Source of the DNA: Rhododendron vialii
Taxonomy: Eukaryota > Streptophyta > Magnoliopsida > Ericales > Ericaceae
DNA: 64,000 nucleotides
Direction: 5' to 3'
Assembly (NCBI RefSeq): GCF_030253575.1
Contig: NC_080567.1
Coordinates: 33,261,501-33,325,500 of the forward strand
The notes under the pieces were generated by a model. That model ran no database searches and was not told where the DNA came from. It saw only the letters and a program-made list of their open reading frames with translations. Below are positions 34,801 to 46,937 of the stretch, in pieces. The position numbers and the translations under genes are program-made. Numbering within the stretch: the first letter of the stretch is position 1; each line of letters opens with the position of its first letter.

Positions 34801-36335
34801 AACATTACCTTGACCAGATCGAAATTTGAGGCTTTGGTAAACAACTTGATTGAAAGGACTAGGAACCCATGCACAAACTGTGTGAAGGATGCTGGCATAA
34901 GTACCAAGGATATCGACGAGGTTCTTCTTGTGGGAGGAATGACCCGTGTGCCAAAAGTGCAGGAAATTGTGTCCCAAATATTTGGTAAGAGCCCAAGCAA
35001 AGGTGTAAACCCTGACGAGGCTGTTTCTATGGGAGCTGCCATCCAGGGTGGTATTCTCCGGGGAGATGTTAAGGAGTTGCTTCTCCTTGATGTCACTCCT
35101 CTTTCGCTTGGTATTGAGACTCTGGGCGGTATTTTCACCAGATTGATCTCTAGGAACACAACCATTCCAACAAAGAAAAGCCAGGTGACCCTTCGATCTG
35201 TAAACTCAAACCCATTGTTCTTGTTATTATTATTATTTTTGCTTGTTATTGCGCGGAACTTAGTGCTTGAATAGCTATCTCATGGTCATTGAATGAGGCA
35301 TCTGAAACTTTGAAATTTGCATTAGAATGGTATAAGGGTATTGTAGAAAAAATATTCTTCTTAAGGAGCACAGAGGTGGACTTGACACAGACATGCAGAA
35401 TTTTGTTTTTAAAAAATTAGGCACCGACACGATATAAGAAGTATTCACGAGCTATACAGGGCAATTGTGACCGTTGCCCAACTTCTTGAACCTAACTTGT
35501 CCTTGTGTGTTGCCAATGTGTATAATCCAAAAAGAACCATGTTTGGTGCCCGACATGTGCCCGGAGTGTACTTTCTCCGTCTCCGACACTGATATGTGAG
35601 GTGTATCTGTGCTTCTCTTAGCAGTTCTATAAGTAACTTTATCAACCAGACCTGTTACAGCTTGTGGAAGATTCTAAGGTGCTATTTATGGGTTTCTATT
35701 TTTCTCAGGTGTTCTCAACTGCAGCTGACAACCAAACTCAGGTGGGTATAAAAGTAGTTCAAGGGGAGCGCGAGATGGCGGCTGATAACAAGCTCCTTGG
35801 TGAGTTTGATCTTGTGGGCATTCCACCAGCTCCTAGAGGCATGCCTCAGATCGAAGTCACGTTCGATATTGATGCCAATGGAATCGTTACTGTATTTGCG
35901 AAGGACAAGGCCACTGGAAAAGAGCAACAGATTACAATTAAGGGTACGGGAGGTCTTTCGGAAGATCAGATTAACAAGATGGTCAAGGAAGCTGAGATTC
36001 ACGCCCAGAAGGATCAAGAGAGGAAAACTCTGATTGATCTTAGAAACAGTGCGGACACCACCATTTACAGTATCGAGAAGAGCTTGAGTGAGTACCGGGA
36101 CAAGGTGCCAAGTGAGGTGGCTTCTGAGATTGAGTCTGCTGTTGCCGATTTGAGGATTGCAGTGGGGAAGGATGACGTTGATGAGATTAAGGCGAAACTT
36201 GATGCTGCGAATAAAGCAGTTTCAAAGATTGGACAGCACATGTCTGGAGATTCCACTGGTGGCGCTGCCTCTGGAGGCGGCTCTGAGGGTGGTGACCAAG
36301 CTCCTGAGGCGGAGTACAAGGAGGCAAGGAAGTAG
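31817..36335 (+). CDS. mtHSC70: Mitochondrial heat shock protein 70
   Basis: ATP-dependent matrix chaperone that pulls imported proteins into mitochondria and folds them. Six exons (31817-31891, 33088-33164, 33485-33563, 33659-34225, 34564-35184, 35709-36335) join in phase into 681 residues, the usual plant length. Residues 1 to about 50 are an Arg/Ser/Ala-rich presequence ([17 protein letters not shown]), split over two small exons. All three Hsp70 signatures are present: GIDLGTTNS (61-69), [14 protein letters not shown] and [15 protein letters not shown]. The substrate domain and helical lid follow, ending in a Gly-rich tail with AEYKEARK, close to plant mitochondrial Hsp70s. An HSE-like motif and a telo-box lie upstream. 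Intron 2 holds a family A MITE. Nothing is missing or broken. Confidence 0.97.
31945..31971. repeat. (AT)n microsatellite
   Basis: About 13 AT units in intron 1 of mtHSP70. Just after it the sequence TATATATGTATCTCTAACCC occurs twice. Confidence 0.9.
33260..33455. mobile_element. MITE-like element, family A, copy 3
   Basis: Reverse orientation relative to copies 1 and 2: repeated CAATCATTACCCTAC-type units, a TCTCTCTATCTCTCTCC core and AACCAAACACAACC at the end. It occupies most of intron 2 (33165-33484) of mtHSP70, ending about 30 bp before the acceptor. Confidence 0.6.
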
Positions 36336-36783
36336 GTAGCGAGGCAGTTAAAAATGCATAACAATGAGAGAATTCTTTTTAGTGTTGAACAGTTTAGGAT
36401 CTAAAACTTGGGGGACTAGGTGTATTGCAAGTCCCTAATTTTTGGGATAATTTCGGTGCGTATTGAACCTATATTGATGGGTAGAGATTGCAGAAGAATT
36501 TTTCCTGCTGAAAGTCTAGATATGTTTGGTGGTCAGATGATTGTTGCCTATGGTATTCTCTGAAGATTACCCTTCTGAATACGTATTATTTTCTGCTATG
36601 GAGTATCTTTTTTAACTTGACCTTTCATTGAAAATTACTTCATTAACGACGTGTTTTTGTTTTTGTTTTTTTTTTTGCGTGGCTTTTTGGCCTCCCAGTG
36701 GACCTATTCGAATGGGTTATGTAATATAGCCTTAGAGCTGTTTTGTATGAAATTGGTCATATCTTTTAGAAGAGGGAATCTTT
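36336..36783 (+). other. 3' region of mtHSP70
   Basis: Expected to contain the 3' untranslated region. No precise polyadenylation site was chosen. Confidence 0.4.
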
Positions 36784-36981
36784 TTCACAGCTCCGCCTTA
36801 ATAATTGTTTAGAGCACTAATTGCGGCCGTCTAAAAATATTTTGGGTGGTTCGGATGTTAATAAAAAAATTTGGAGAAAAGTAGGAAAAGTTTCATTAAA
36901 ATTCAGACCATCCGAAACACTTTTGGACAGTTGCGATTTGTTGTTTCTATAAAAAAAATCTATTCACGGCAGAGCTGTGAA
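36784..36981. mobile_element. Palindromic MITE, family D, copy 1
   Basis: Two inverted arms of about 95 bp with ends TTCACAGCTCCGCC and, inverted, TTCACAGCTCTGCC. Inner arms share GGTTCGGATGTTAATAAA / GGTCTGAATTTTAATGAA. It is related to 52635-52826. Confidence 0.65.
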
Positions 36982-37691
36982 TAAGTTTACCTTCTTTTAG
37001 AAACAGACACACTACAAACATACACACATGTATACCTAACATGATTCCAAATTAGAAAAAGTTCCCATCATTTTATAAATAAGAAAAAAGGTATCACTTG
37101 CACTAATCACTATCGGTAAAGAACAGCACTGTTGTGGTTGGATGTTGTGTACGTAGCATTATTTAATGACATTATACCACCACAAGTAAATACAAAAATA
37201 AATACACATGTCAAATTTGATAGGTCAATTGAAAAAGTTAAAGCAAATCCGTACATGTCTCGTGTTGAAGCCAAAATTTGGCATCAATAATGACAACCAT
37301 CTACGCCCATGTGACAAACTCAATGCCGTTCTTAGTGCCAAATTTTGTATCAAAATATGAATGAGTTTTGATTCAATGGAATGGTTTGGATTGCCGATAG
37401 GAAAAAAAAATAAAAAATTCTCCTATCAAGTGTATGGATTCGAGATTGTACCAAATGGTGCAACCATGTTGTTATGTTTTGATTATTTACAACTATAGTA
37501 TTAAAATCTGAATTTGACTATACCATTTTAAGGATGGTGAGGGTTTAAAAAAAACCCATACTACAACCGTTCCACTCATGTACAACTCTATATCTTAAAA
37601 TGTTTGATGTAGTATCTTTTTTCCATCCCAAAATATTTGTCTGGTCTGCAAAACGGAATACACTTATTACAAGAAAAATTCAAGTTTTTTA
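36982..37691. other. Intergenic, nothing recognised
   Basis: No supported exon or repeat family. Confidence 0.4.
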
Positions 37692-37975
37692 CTTCCTCCG
37701 TCCGCGTTTGTTGATTCACAAACATGTTTTTTTTAAGTCCCACAAAGATTGTCCATCTAATCACGTCAATATGCAAAAGAGAGTGATTTTCCTTTCTTGC
37801 CTTTCCTTTTTTTTTTTTTGTGTAGTCACATCGAAATTTAAAACTTTACTTCCGAGCCAAATTTTTTATTGAGGGACAAAAAAGAAAATTTATCTTATAA
37901 AAAATAATACTCCTATTATTTTGTCTAAAGTTGGAATCCTCAAAATGGACCACCAACAAAAGTGGAGGGAGGGAG
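37692..37975. mobile_element. Stowaway-like (Tc1/mariner) MITE
   Basis: A 284-bp element flanked by TA (37690-37691 and 37976-37977). Ends CTTCCTCCGTCCGCGTTTGT and, inverted, CTCCCTCCCTCCACTTTTGT match Stowaway termini. Confidence 0.8.
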
Positions 37976-38172
37976 TAACTATTAGTACTAGATTCATAGT
38001 AAATTTGTGATGGAGGATACTATTTGAAATTTACGTCTAATTTAACAATATTCACAGTACCTTAAAAAAGAATTAAAAATTGAGAAAAAAAAAATTGGGA
38101 CGGAGGGCTACCCAAAACAGAAGTGATGTCACTTTGAATTGAAAAAAGGTGCAATTAACGGGAGTAATTTGT

Positions 38173-38181
38173 CTAGGGTTT
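38173..38181 (+). promoter_or_regulatory. Telo-box (reverse orientation)
   Basis: CTAGGGTTT in the presumed promoter-proximal or leader region of the POL5-like gene. The motif is typical of plant ribosome-biogenesis genes, which fits the nucleolar role of the product. Confidence 0.5.
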
Positions 38182-38189
38182 GGTTTTCT

Positions 38190-38254
38190 GCAATCGTCGC
38201 CGCATATAACCCAATTTCTTCGCGACCAGAACCAGCCCAACATCGAACAGGTAC

Positions 38255-38301
<47 letters not shown>

Positions 38302-38714
38302 TCTACACCTCTGTGTGCTGCTTTCTATGCTCAATTTAGATGCTTAAACGTGACAAGTTTGGGGCCTAGTAAACAATCACTCCTTGAAACAGTATTGGGA
38401 CGTCACAAACTCAGGAGTGAATCAATTCAACGGAGGTGCAGTAGTACCATTCTTTAAGGGCCGGCCCTGTGCACTCTTTAGGTGCATTTTTATCAATTTA
38501 TTTCGATTATTGGTACCGGTTCTTTATGTATTCTCTGCAGTACAAGTGCCAAATGATTATCTTATGATCTTATCTATGAAATATTGTTATTCCTCTATGA
38601 AAAGTTTGCATCTTGTGATGGTTGTTAAACAAGGGTAAGCATTTTTGATCACTAGTTTTTTGTGTACTTAATTTCAGTTGCAGGGCAAGTTTCAACTAGA
38701 CTGTATATTGGCAA
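38190..38714 (+). other. 5' leader of the POL5-like gene, with an intron
   Basis: Leader exon ends at 38250 (CATCGAACAG/GTACCC). An intron (38251-38683) starts with a (CT)n microsatellite at 38257-38298. The acceptor TTGCAG lies at 38678-38683, 31 bp before the start codon. Confidence 0.5.
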
Positions 38715-41700
38715 ATGGGTAGTAAGAAAAAGGGGTCCGGTGCCGCTTTGGAAGTAGAGAATGCAATAGATACGGGTACTGATAAAGTTGTTTCAGAGGT
38801 ACCGAAAAAGAAAATGAAGAAGGAAAAGAAGAAAGTAGTTGAAGATGTAGAAGATCAATCTGTTGCGCTGGATGAGAATAAGAAAGAGGTTGAAGATGGG
38901 TCAGTTGTTTCGGAGGTAGTGAAAAAGAAAATGAAAAAGGAAAAGAAGAAAGAAGCCATGGATGGGTCTTCTGCCCCATCTTCAACCACGCAGTCTATTG
39001 CATTAGAGGAGAAGAAGAAATCTATTTCACCAAAGGAAAAGAAGAAAGGAGTTGCAGATGGGTCTGCAGCCTCTTCTTCCAATGCACTACCTGATAAGCC
39101 AATGGAGAGAAAGAAGAAAAGAAAAGCATTGGACAAAGAGAGACACCATGCTACTTCTGATGACGTGGGACCAAAGGACAAACCTTTGGATTCGAATGTA
39201 GATAAGACTCCGGTGCCTAACCCGACCTCACCGAGTAGTGGTTTGCCTGAGTTTCATATTAGTGTTTTTAAGAACCTCGCGTCAGCTGATGCTGCTGAAA
39301 GAGAAGCAGCGGTTGAATCGTTAGTGGTAGAGTTGCAGGAAGTCCAAACGGCATATGAAAAGCTTGATAACAAGGAACTGGTTGAAGGTGGGTTGCAATT
39401 GGAAGCTGAGAAGGATGATGGCTTGAATAACTGTGCACCTTCTTTGAGATACGCTGTGCGAAGACTTATACGTGGTGTTTCTTCATCGAGAGAGGTATGT
39501 TCATTTCATTTATTCATAACCTTTTAGAACTTCATTTGGGAAATGCTTTTGTGCGGTGCCTTTCTTGTTTAAACTGTTGTCAATAGCATACCCCAATTTA
39601 TGTCCTTATGAAACAAGCACTCGTCTTTGCAATTGGAATATAGTCAATATACTATGAAAGAAAATATTGCATGGAATGTATCGTATCATTTTCCCAAGTT
39701 GGGTCCTTCACTCTATGTTGCATAAACTTAATTTTTAAGCTGATGAAGTGACGATTGAAAACATGGTCTAATTATGATTATTTTGCTGACTGTGAGCTCT
39801 ATTTGGGGAGTGGAAGTTGCTGGGTGTGACTTGATTTTAACTCGCTTGAGGATTGATGTTTTTATAGAGAATACTATATCTCCACAAGGTTCAATAATTT
39901 TTTTTTGCCATTGTCTTTTATCATCTTTTCATTTAATGCTATGGTAAATTATGTCCAAGGAGTGCAGTTGCATATGTGGATTTGCCGATGGTTTCGCTAT
40001 GTTTAACATATACATATAAGGGATCTGTTTGGCATAAATACAGTTTTTTTTTCTTTATGCCTGTTTCCCCCTACTCATAGATAACTTGACTTCACAAATT
40101 CAATTATAGTTTTTTTTTTCTTAGGGATTCCTTTGTAAACATCATACCTGCCGCTTGGCTAATAACTGTAAAATGCTTTGGTTAGTTATCAAAAGAAGAC
40201 GACGAAGAAAGGAATTGTATAGTGAATTATGAAATGCTTTTGTTCAGCTTGTGATCCTCACAGATCAGTGAACACAGTTGATCTTTCAATGTTGATGTGC
40301 TTCATGTCTTGTGTAATATTTCCTCCGTTCGAATACACCAACTCATTTCGTGTGTTCTCTACGTCTACAGTGTGCAAGACAAGGATTTGCGCTGGGTTTG
40401 ACCATTTTAGTTGGTGCAATTACGAGCATCAGAGTTGATGCATTGCTGAAACTGATTGTTGATCTATTGGAGGTTTCTTCTTCAATGAAGGGCCAGGTGG
40501 GGAAGAGTTTTTTAATGTTTCAATGTAGGCTTTGGTGAGTTAGCCCTTCTATATTTTTGTTAATTCTTCAATTGCTCTTTAATGTGTTGCAGGAAGTGAA
40601 AGATTGTCTTTTGGGGCGGCTATTTGCTTATGGAGCTATTGCACGATCAGGAAGGTTAATTGATGAAAACTCTAATTCCATCAAAGAGTTTACCAGTTCT
40701 CTTATTTCCCTTGCATCCAAGAAGCGTTATTTGCAAGAGCCTGCTGTCTCAGTCATTTTGGGTTTGGTTGAAAAGGTATTTTGCATGATTATGTCTTAGT
40801 TGTTCGGTTGTTCCTTAGGGTGGTTTCAGGGGAAGATGAATAACACAAACTATTACTGTACTTGTGCTTAGTGAAATAATTTGATTCTAGACATGGACGA
40901 ATGCAATCTGGAAAATTTCAGTATGAACGGCTTACATGGCATTGCTTTTAGAGCTTTTGGTTCCTTTGTTCAGAAAAACAATTTAGACACAACTGTGGTT
41001 GCGATGAGTGAAACTCCACGCAATGATACATATCGCCAGTGTACTTGGAACATGAACTTTGTGTTAAGTGCTTATTTCCACCCAATGATACATATTGACG
41101 GAAGGCGGAAGGATCATTTTTCTGGAGTGGTCGGACTTGTGTATAAACATGCAATTATGCAAACATCCACACACGAGGTTCCTGCATCAGGATGCTTGCT
41201 GTGTCAAATTCATTTCAACATTTCTTGTTGAAGTAGTTGATATTATGCAGGGCCATGATCAATTATAAACTTCCCTTGTGCGTAGGTTGTGCAAATATCA
41301 AATTCATTGCTGCTCCACTCTCCCTTCCATCACAGCACTATTGAGTCTTGGTTATACACTTCTCATAATTTTGACAGTGAAATGGTCAGATGGATTAAAT
41401 AGGGAATTGCTATATGATCCAATAGTCTTGATGTTTGTAAGTGATGAAGTGTAATAATTCGTATCTCCCCCTCTCTCGCTTTCAAAGGTGTGAGTATTTG
41501 CTATTGCTGTCTATATCATTCAAATGCACCCGTGGTCTCTCTGTGCTCCAGTATCATACTCATATTTTGCAGTTTGAATCTTTTCTGCCCGTACTCGTGT
41601 TCTCTATTATTTTCCTTTCCTATCATTCTCGTAGCTTGTATGGTCTGGTGTGGCTGCTGGAATGGCTCTGTTAATCCATTATTTTGTTGGTCCACGAGTC

Positions 41701-44700
41701 TCTATAAAACCTTGATGTTGCCTATTTTGTTGCAGTTGCCGGTGGAGACCTTGGTGAATCAAGTGCTTGAAGCTCCAGGGCTTCAGGAGTGGTTTAAAGG
41801 AGCCATTGAAGTTGGAAACCCTGATGCTTTGCTTCTAGCTCTTAAATTGCGAGAAAAAATTTCCATGGATGGCAATTTTTTTGGAAAACTTCTGCCTGAT
41901 CCATATAGTCCTAGTGCATTTTTTTCGGCTGACCATTTGTCATCCCTTTCTAATTGCTTAAAGGTGATTTTCAGATTCGAATTTGCGCACCACACATTGC
42001 CTTCCAGGAATAACTATTTCGGATTATTAATATTTGTTTCTGGTAACTTTTTAGGAATCTACGTTCTGTCAGCCTCGAGTTCACAGTGTCTGGCATGCAT
42101 TGGTAAATATTCTTTTACCTGATATGGCTTTACCAGATGTTGATTCTACATCAGGCTTAAATTCCATTAAAAAGCACAAGAAGAACAAAAAGTTTAGCTC
42201 CTCCGAAGAAGAGATCCAGAAAAACCTTCGATGTTTTTGTGAAATTGTTGAAGGATGCCTTCTTTTGTCCTCTCATGACCGTAAACACTTGGCCTTTGAT
42301 GTTCTACTTCTTCTTCTACCAAGGCTTCCTGCATCTTGTGTCCCCCTTGTACTGTCTTCTAAACTCGTTCAGTGCCTAGTGGATATACTGTCCACCAAAG
42401 ACTCTTGGTTGTATAAAGTTGCTCAATTTTTTCTGAAAGAACTGTCAGAATGGGTGAAGAATGATGATGTCAGAAGAGTAGCTGTTATTGTGGCCCTTCA
42501 GAAGAACAGCAATGGGAAATTTGATTGCATAACTCGGACGAAAACAATAAAAGATTTGATGGCTGAATTTAAAACTGAATCTGGGTGCATGCTTTTTATT
42601 CAGAATTTAATTAGCATGTTTTTGGATGAAGGCCATGCTTCAGAGGAACCTTCAGATCAGAGTCAAACAACAGATGACAACTCAGAAATAGGTTCGATCG
42701 AGGATAAGGATTCTGTTGGGACCATGGGAACTTCTGACTTTTTGAAAAGTTGGGTCATAGATTCCCTCCCCAGTGTTTTGAAGCATGTGCAGCTAGATCC
42801 TGAAGCCAAGTTTCGGGTGCAAAAGGAAATTTTGAAGTTTTTAGCTGTTCAGGGAATATTTTCTTCATCTCTTGGCACAGAAGTTACATCTTTTGAACTA
42901 CAAGAGAAGTTTAGATGGCCAAAAGCTGCCATCTCAAGTGCTCTTTCCAGGATGTGTGTTGAGCAGATTCAGTTGTTGCTGGCAAATGCTCAGAAGGGAG
43001 AGGGGTCCCATTTGACAGCGACTAGTCTCGAGACAAATGATCTTGGGTCTTATTTCATGCGATTCCTTAGTACATTATGCAACATCCCATCAGTGTCACT
43101 GTTCAGGGCCTTGAGCAATGAGGATGAAAATGCGTTCAAAAAACTGCAAGCAATGGAAACAAGGCTATCGAGAGAGGTAATTATTTCATGGATTTGTATC
43201 TCTGACAAGTAATGCTGCTTATTGGCTGTTCTGTAAAAAGAAACTTCAACAAAGAGATAAAAAAGGGGAGGGTGTGTTTTTTGGTTGAAAAATGGGGCTT
43301 TCTCCCCCACTAATCCCCAGTATGATATCCAATGAATGTATGATGTCCAATTATGCTGCAGTCTTCCCATAAGATATGCTTTAGGAAGTTTTTCAAATTG
43401 CATCATCTGAGGTTGTTGCTCTGTCAAACTTGTTTAACCTAAAGCTCTCTTAAGCAGACCATCTTATGTCTGATGTGTTGCTGGGATTTAAGTTATGGTC
43501 AAGGATCAAATTTTTGGTTCAGTATGTTGGGTTTGGTTGGCTAGGTAAAGGAATTATTTTGAACAAGTTTCGGAAACATTTGAAAAGTAGCCAGAAAATA
43601 ATGGAAATTTCAAAATTATTTGGGATTATACGAAAATGTCACTGTTGGCTATTTCTTATATCCCATGGGTGTCTAAGCAACTCAATGTTCATTATGATTC
43701 TACAAATTTTGAATTTCCACATGGTTCAATGCATTTGGGTATGTTGCAAGTCAAAAAGTGGTTTTGTGGTATTCTACTGATGTTTCATTTCAGTCTCCTA
43801 GGAAATAGAAATTTGTTCCTTGATTATGGTGGAGGAAAACCTTTTTTAAATCCTGCATCAAGTTCTTATCATGAGTTCTTACCCTTCTAGTTCATATGCT
43901 GTTAAAGTGGAAAAGTATGTATTGTACAATGGTTAAACATCATTTGCAGGAGAGAAACTGTGGAATGAGTACAGATGCGAATAAGTTGCGAGCCCTGAGG
44001 TACTTGCTTATTCAGTTGGTACTGCAAGTTCTCCTTCGACCTGGAGATTTCTCCGAAGCTTCCTCTGAACTTATTATTTGCTGTAAAAAAGCTTTTGCCA
44101 CTCCTGATCTTGACTCATCCGGAGATGATGAAACGGATGGTGATGGAGTTCCTGCATTAATGGATGTTCTTTTGGATACGCTGCTGTCTTTGCTTCCAGA
44201 ATCATCTGCTCCTATGCGTTCTGCTATTGAGCAGGTGATTGTCAGATCATCAATTTATTTATCCTCAGCACTATTTCATATGTGTACCTATTGTTCTGTC
44301 TTTTATTTGTCTAAGGCCTGTAAATTAGTTTGTGGTGTTTTCAAAATTTATCAGGCTTTGTGCCTATAAACTCTCGGCATGATGAGGGATTTGAAGGTAG
44401 AAAACTAGCACAAAGAACAAACAACGGCATTCTTTTCTGGCGTTAAGATGTAGCGAGTCAGCTATGGAAAAGCTTAGTCCGCTTAGTCCATTAATAATCC
44501 AATATTTAGGTGTAGAAACATAATCTGAATTCGATTTCACAGGACATCAGTGGCACTCGTATTCTATAAAACTACATAAATAATAAATGGGAGATAAGCT
44601 TTTATCTCAGTTATACGAGGCAAATCGGCAAGGTAGGTCAGGGTTGTCTAATCTTGGGACACGTTTTTTTTGGCAAGTCATAGATTGGAATTACAGAGAC

Positions 44701-46937
44701 ATCAGATTTTTCTTAGAGTGTCGATGGGTCACGGATTCGGTGAAGATTGTTCCTCTGAAAGTACACAAGAGTTTGCCCAAATGCGTTATTTGGCTCTGTT
44801 AGAGCATCTCATGCAGATACTTCAAAAATTAACATCAAAAGTGTGCTTTTTTAATTTACTTCGCATTCTGAAGGATGAGATTTTCCGGTGCATTCCATCA
44901 GTCAGCAGATTTGTTGATAAGTTACTTGTTTTTTATTTTGTTTCCTTGTACTCCAAACTCCAGTTGCCTCGTCAAATTCCAGATCATTTTAAACTATGAT
45001 TTGGCATTATAAATATTTTGAAAGGATGCTTTGGTTTGAGGAGTCTGTTTTTTACTTGTTAAGCATCTGCTAGAGATGATCTTGTGTTGCTTAATGCTTA
45101 TTTTGTTCACAGGACCCTATATTTCAATAGATAATTAAAATTTTCATATTTAATGGCTTTGCAGGTCTTCAAATATTTCTGTGAAGAAGTTACTGATGAT
45201 GGTCTGCTTCGGATGTTGCGAGTCATAAAGAAAGATTTGAAACCAGCTAGACATCAAGAAGCAAACAGTGAAGATGACGGCGATGATGATGATGACGACC
45301 TTCTTGGTATCGAAGAAGCTGAGGAATCTGATGAGGCTGAGACAGGTGAAACTGGGGAGAGTGACGGTCAGATGGATGACTCTGAGGCAGTTGTAGGAAC
45401 TGAGGCGGTTGACAAAGAACTTGCTGAAGGTTCTGATGAGGAATCTGATGAGGCGGTTGACAAAGAACTTGCTGAAGGTTCTGATGAGGAATCTGATGGG
45501 GGAATGGATGATGATGCAATGTTCCGCATGGATACTTATGTTGCAAGAATCCTCAAAGAGCGCAAGAACCAGGCTGGGGGTGAAACTGCTCATTCCCAGC
45601 TTGTCCTCTTCAAACTTCGTGTTCTCTCCTTGTTGGAAATTTACTTGCACGAGAATCCAGGCATGTGTCCACCACCCCATTTCTCTCTTTCCCTTTTCCC
45701 CTCAATACTAAGACTCCATTAGTTTTGATATAATTATTTATCATCGTAAATCATTTTCCTTCTAAAATGGCTCCGTTCTTTTAAAAGCCGTCATATTGGT
45801 TGTTTAACAAACTGTCTCCTGTTTTTTGTTAAAATACTGAATTGTTTTTATGTAATCTTTTGTCAGTGATTTATTTTCTATAATACTTAGCCCATTGCAA
45901 CATGGGTTGATTCTGATTGGCCCGCTGATTGAGCTTTCTTTTGTTTTTTTAGAAGGAAAAAACAACTGCCAAAACATTTTTACCTTGACCTCTCTATTTT
46001 CCTGCTTTTAAAGGGTTTGGGTGTGGAACAATCTATGTTATATACATAATGAATAATGATTCAATTTCTGTTTTGTTATACAGGAAAGCCCCAGGTATTG
46101 AAGGTATACTCTAACTTGACCCAGGCATTTGTTAACCCCCATACAACTGAAGGCAGCGAGCAGCTAGGTCAGCGCATATGGGGAATTCTGCAAAAGAAAA
46201 TTTTCAAAGCAAAGGACTTTCCGAAAGGAGAGGCTGTGCAACTGTCTATTCTTGAATCTCTCTTGGAGAAGAACCTGAAATTGGCATCGAAACCATTCAA
46301 GAAAAAGAAATCCGTTGTCAACCCGTCAAAGAAAAAGCAGTCAGCCTCCTGGAGTCGACACAAGATGATCAATTCCCTAGCTCAAAATTCAACATTTTGG
46401 ATTCTAAAAATCATCGACGGAAGAAAGTTTTCCGAATCTGAACTCAACCGGGTTTTTGGTATTTTCCAAGATGCTTTGACGACATATTTTGACAGTAAAA
46501 AGTCTCAAACCAAGCCCGAGTTTTTGAAAGAAATATTCAGAAGAAGACCATGGATCGGTCATCATCTGTTTGGATTCCTTTTGGAGAGATGTTCTTGTTC
46601 AAAATCAGAGTTTCGCCGGGTCGAAGCGCTTGAATTGGTGATTGAAATACTGAAGTCGCTGGTTTCTGTCACCAATGAAGAAAGGGCGAAATCAAGGAAA
46701 ACGTTAGGCAGACATATTCCAAAGCTTAGTCAACTGATAAAGGAGTTGGTAATAAATATGCCAGAAAAGCAATCTAGAAGAGCTGAAGCGCGGAAGTTCT
46801 GCAGCAGGGTATTTCAGATTATTACTGGCCTTAACCTTTCTGAATCATTTCTTAAAGCTTTGGGATCAGATGTTCATGCTGCTTGTCAATCTCAACTTGG
46901 TGACGTGTTTCTTTCTTTGAAGAAGCTTGAACGGTAG
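38715..46937 (+). CDS. POL5: DNA polymerase V / MYBBP1A-like nucleolar protein
   Basis: Despite its name, yeast Pol5 acts in rRNA synthesis and ribosome assembly in the nucleolus; animal MYBBP1A is its relative. Eight coding exons (38715-39494, 40371-40496, 40593-40775, 41736-41963, 42055-43176, 43950-44234, 45165-45660, 46084-46937) join in phase into 1357 residues, near the length of Arabidopsis At5g64420. The N-terminus (1-170) has repeated KKKMKKEKKK basic blocks. From about residue 178 (FHISVFKNLASADAAEREAA) the helical-repeat DNA_pol_phi region begins. Exon 7 encodes a long acidic tract (about 942-1030) with an exact 16-residue duplication. The C-terminus is basic. Intron 7 starts with GC: exon 7 must end CCA-G in phase one to join GA-AAG, and both nearby GT sites break the frame. 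Confidence 0.93.
45402..45497 (+). repeat. Exact 48-bp in-frame tandem duplication
   Basis: Units 45402-45449 and 45450-45497 are identical and encode EAVDKELAEGSDEESD twice in the acidic tract of the POL5-like protein. Confidence 0.95.
45661..45666 (+). other. Non-canonical GC splice donor
   Basis: Exon/intron border CCAG/GCATGT. The paired acceptor is TATACAG at 46083. It is the only donor here that keeps the conserved reading HENPGKPQVLKVY. Confidence 0.8.

Noticed and set aside
34554..35165. 203-codon minus-strand frame
   Set aside because: It is the antisense shadow of mtHSP70 exon 5, which encodes the Hsp70 signatures on the plus strand.
45666..45672. GT donors just after exon 7 of the POL5-like gene
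   Set aside because: One gives the wrong phase, the other makes a TGA at the junction; the GC donor is the only one that keeps the frame.
45150..45680. 176-codon minus-strand frame
   Set aside because: Antisense shadow of the acidic exon 7 of the POL5-like gene.
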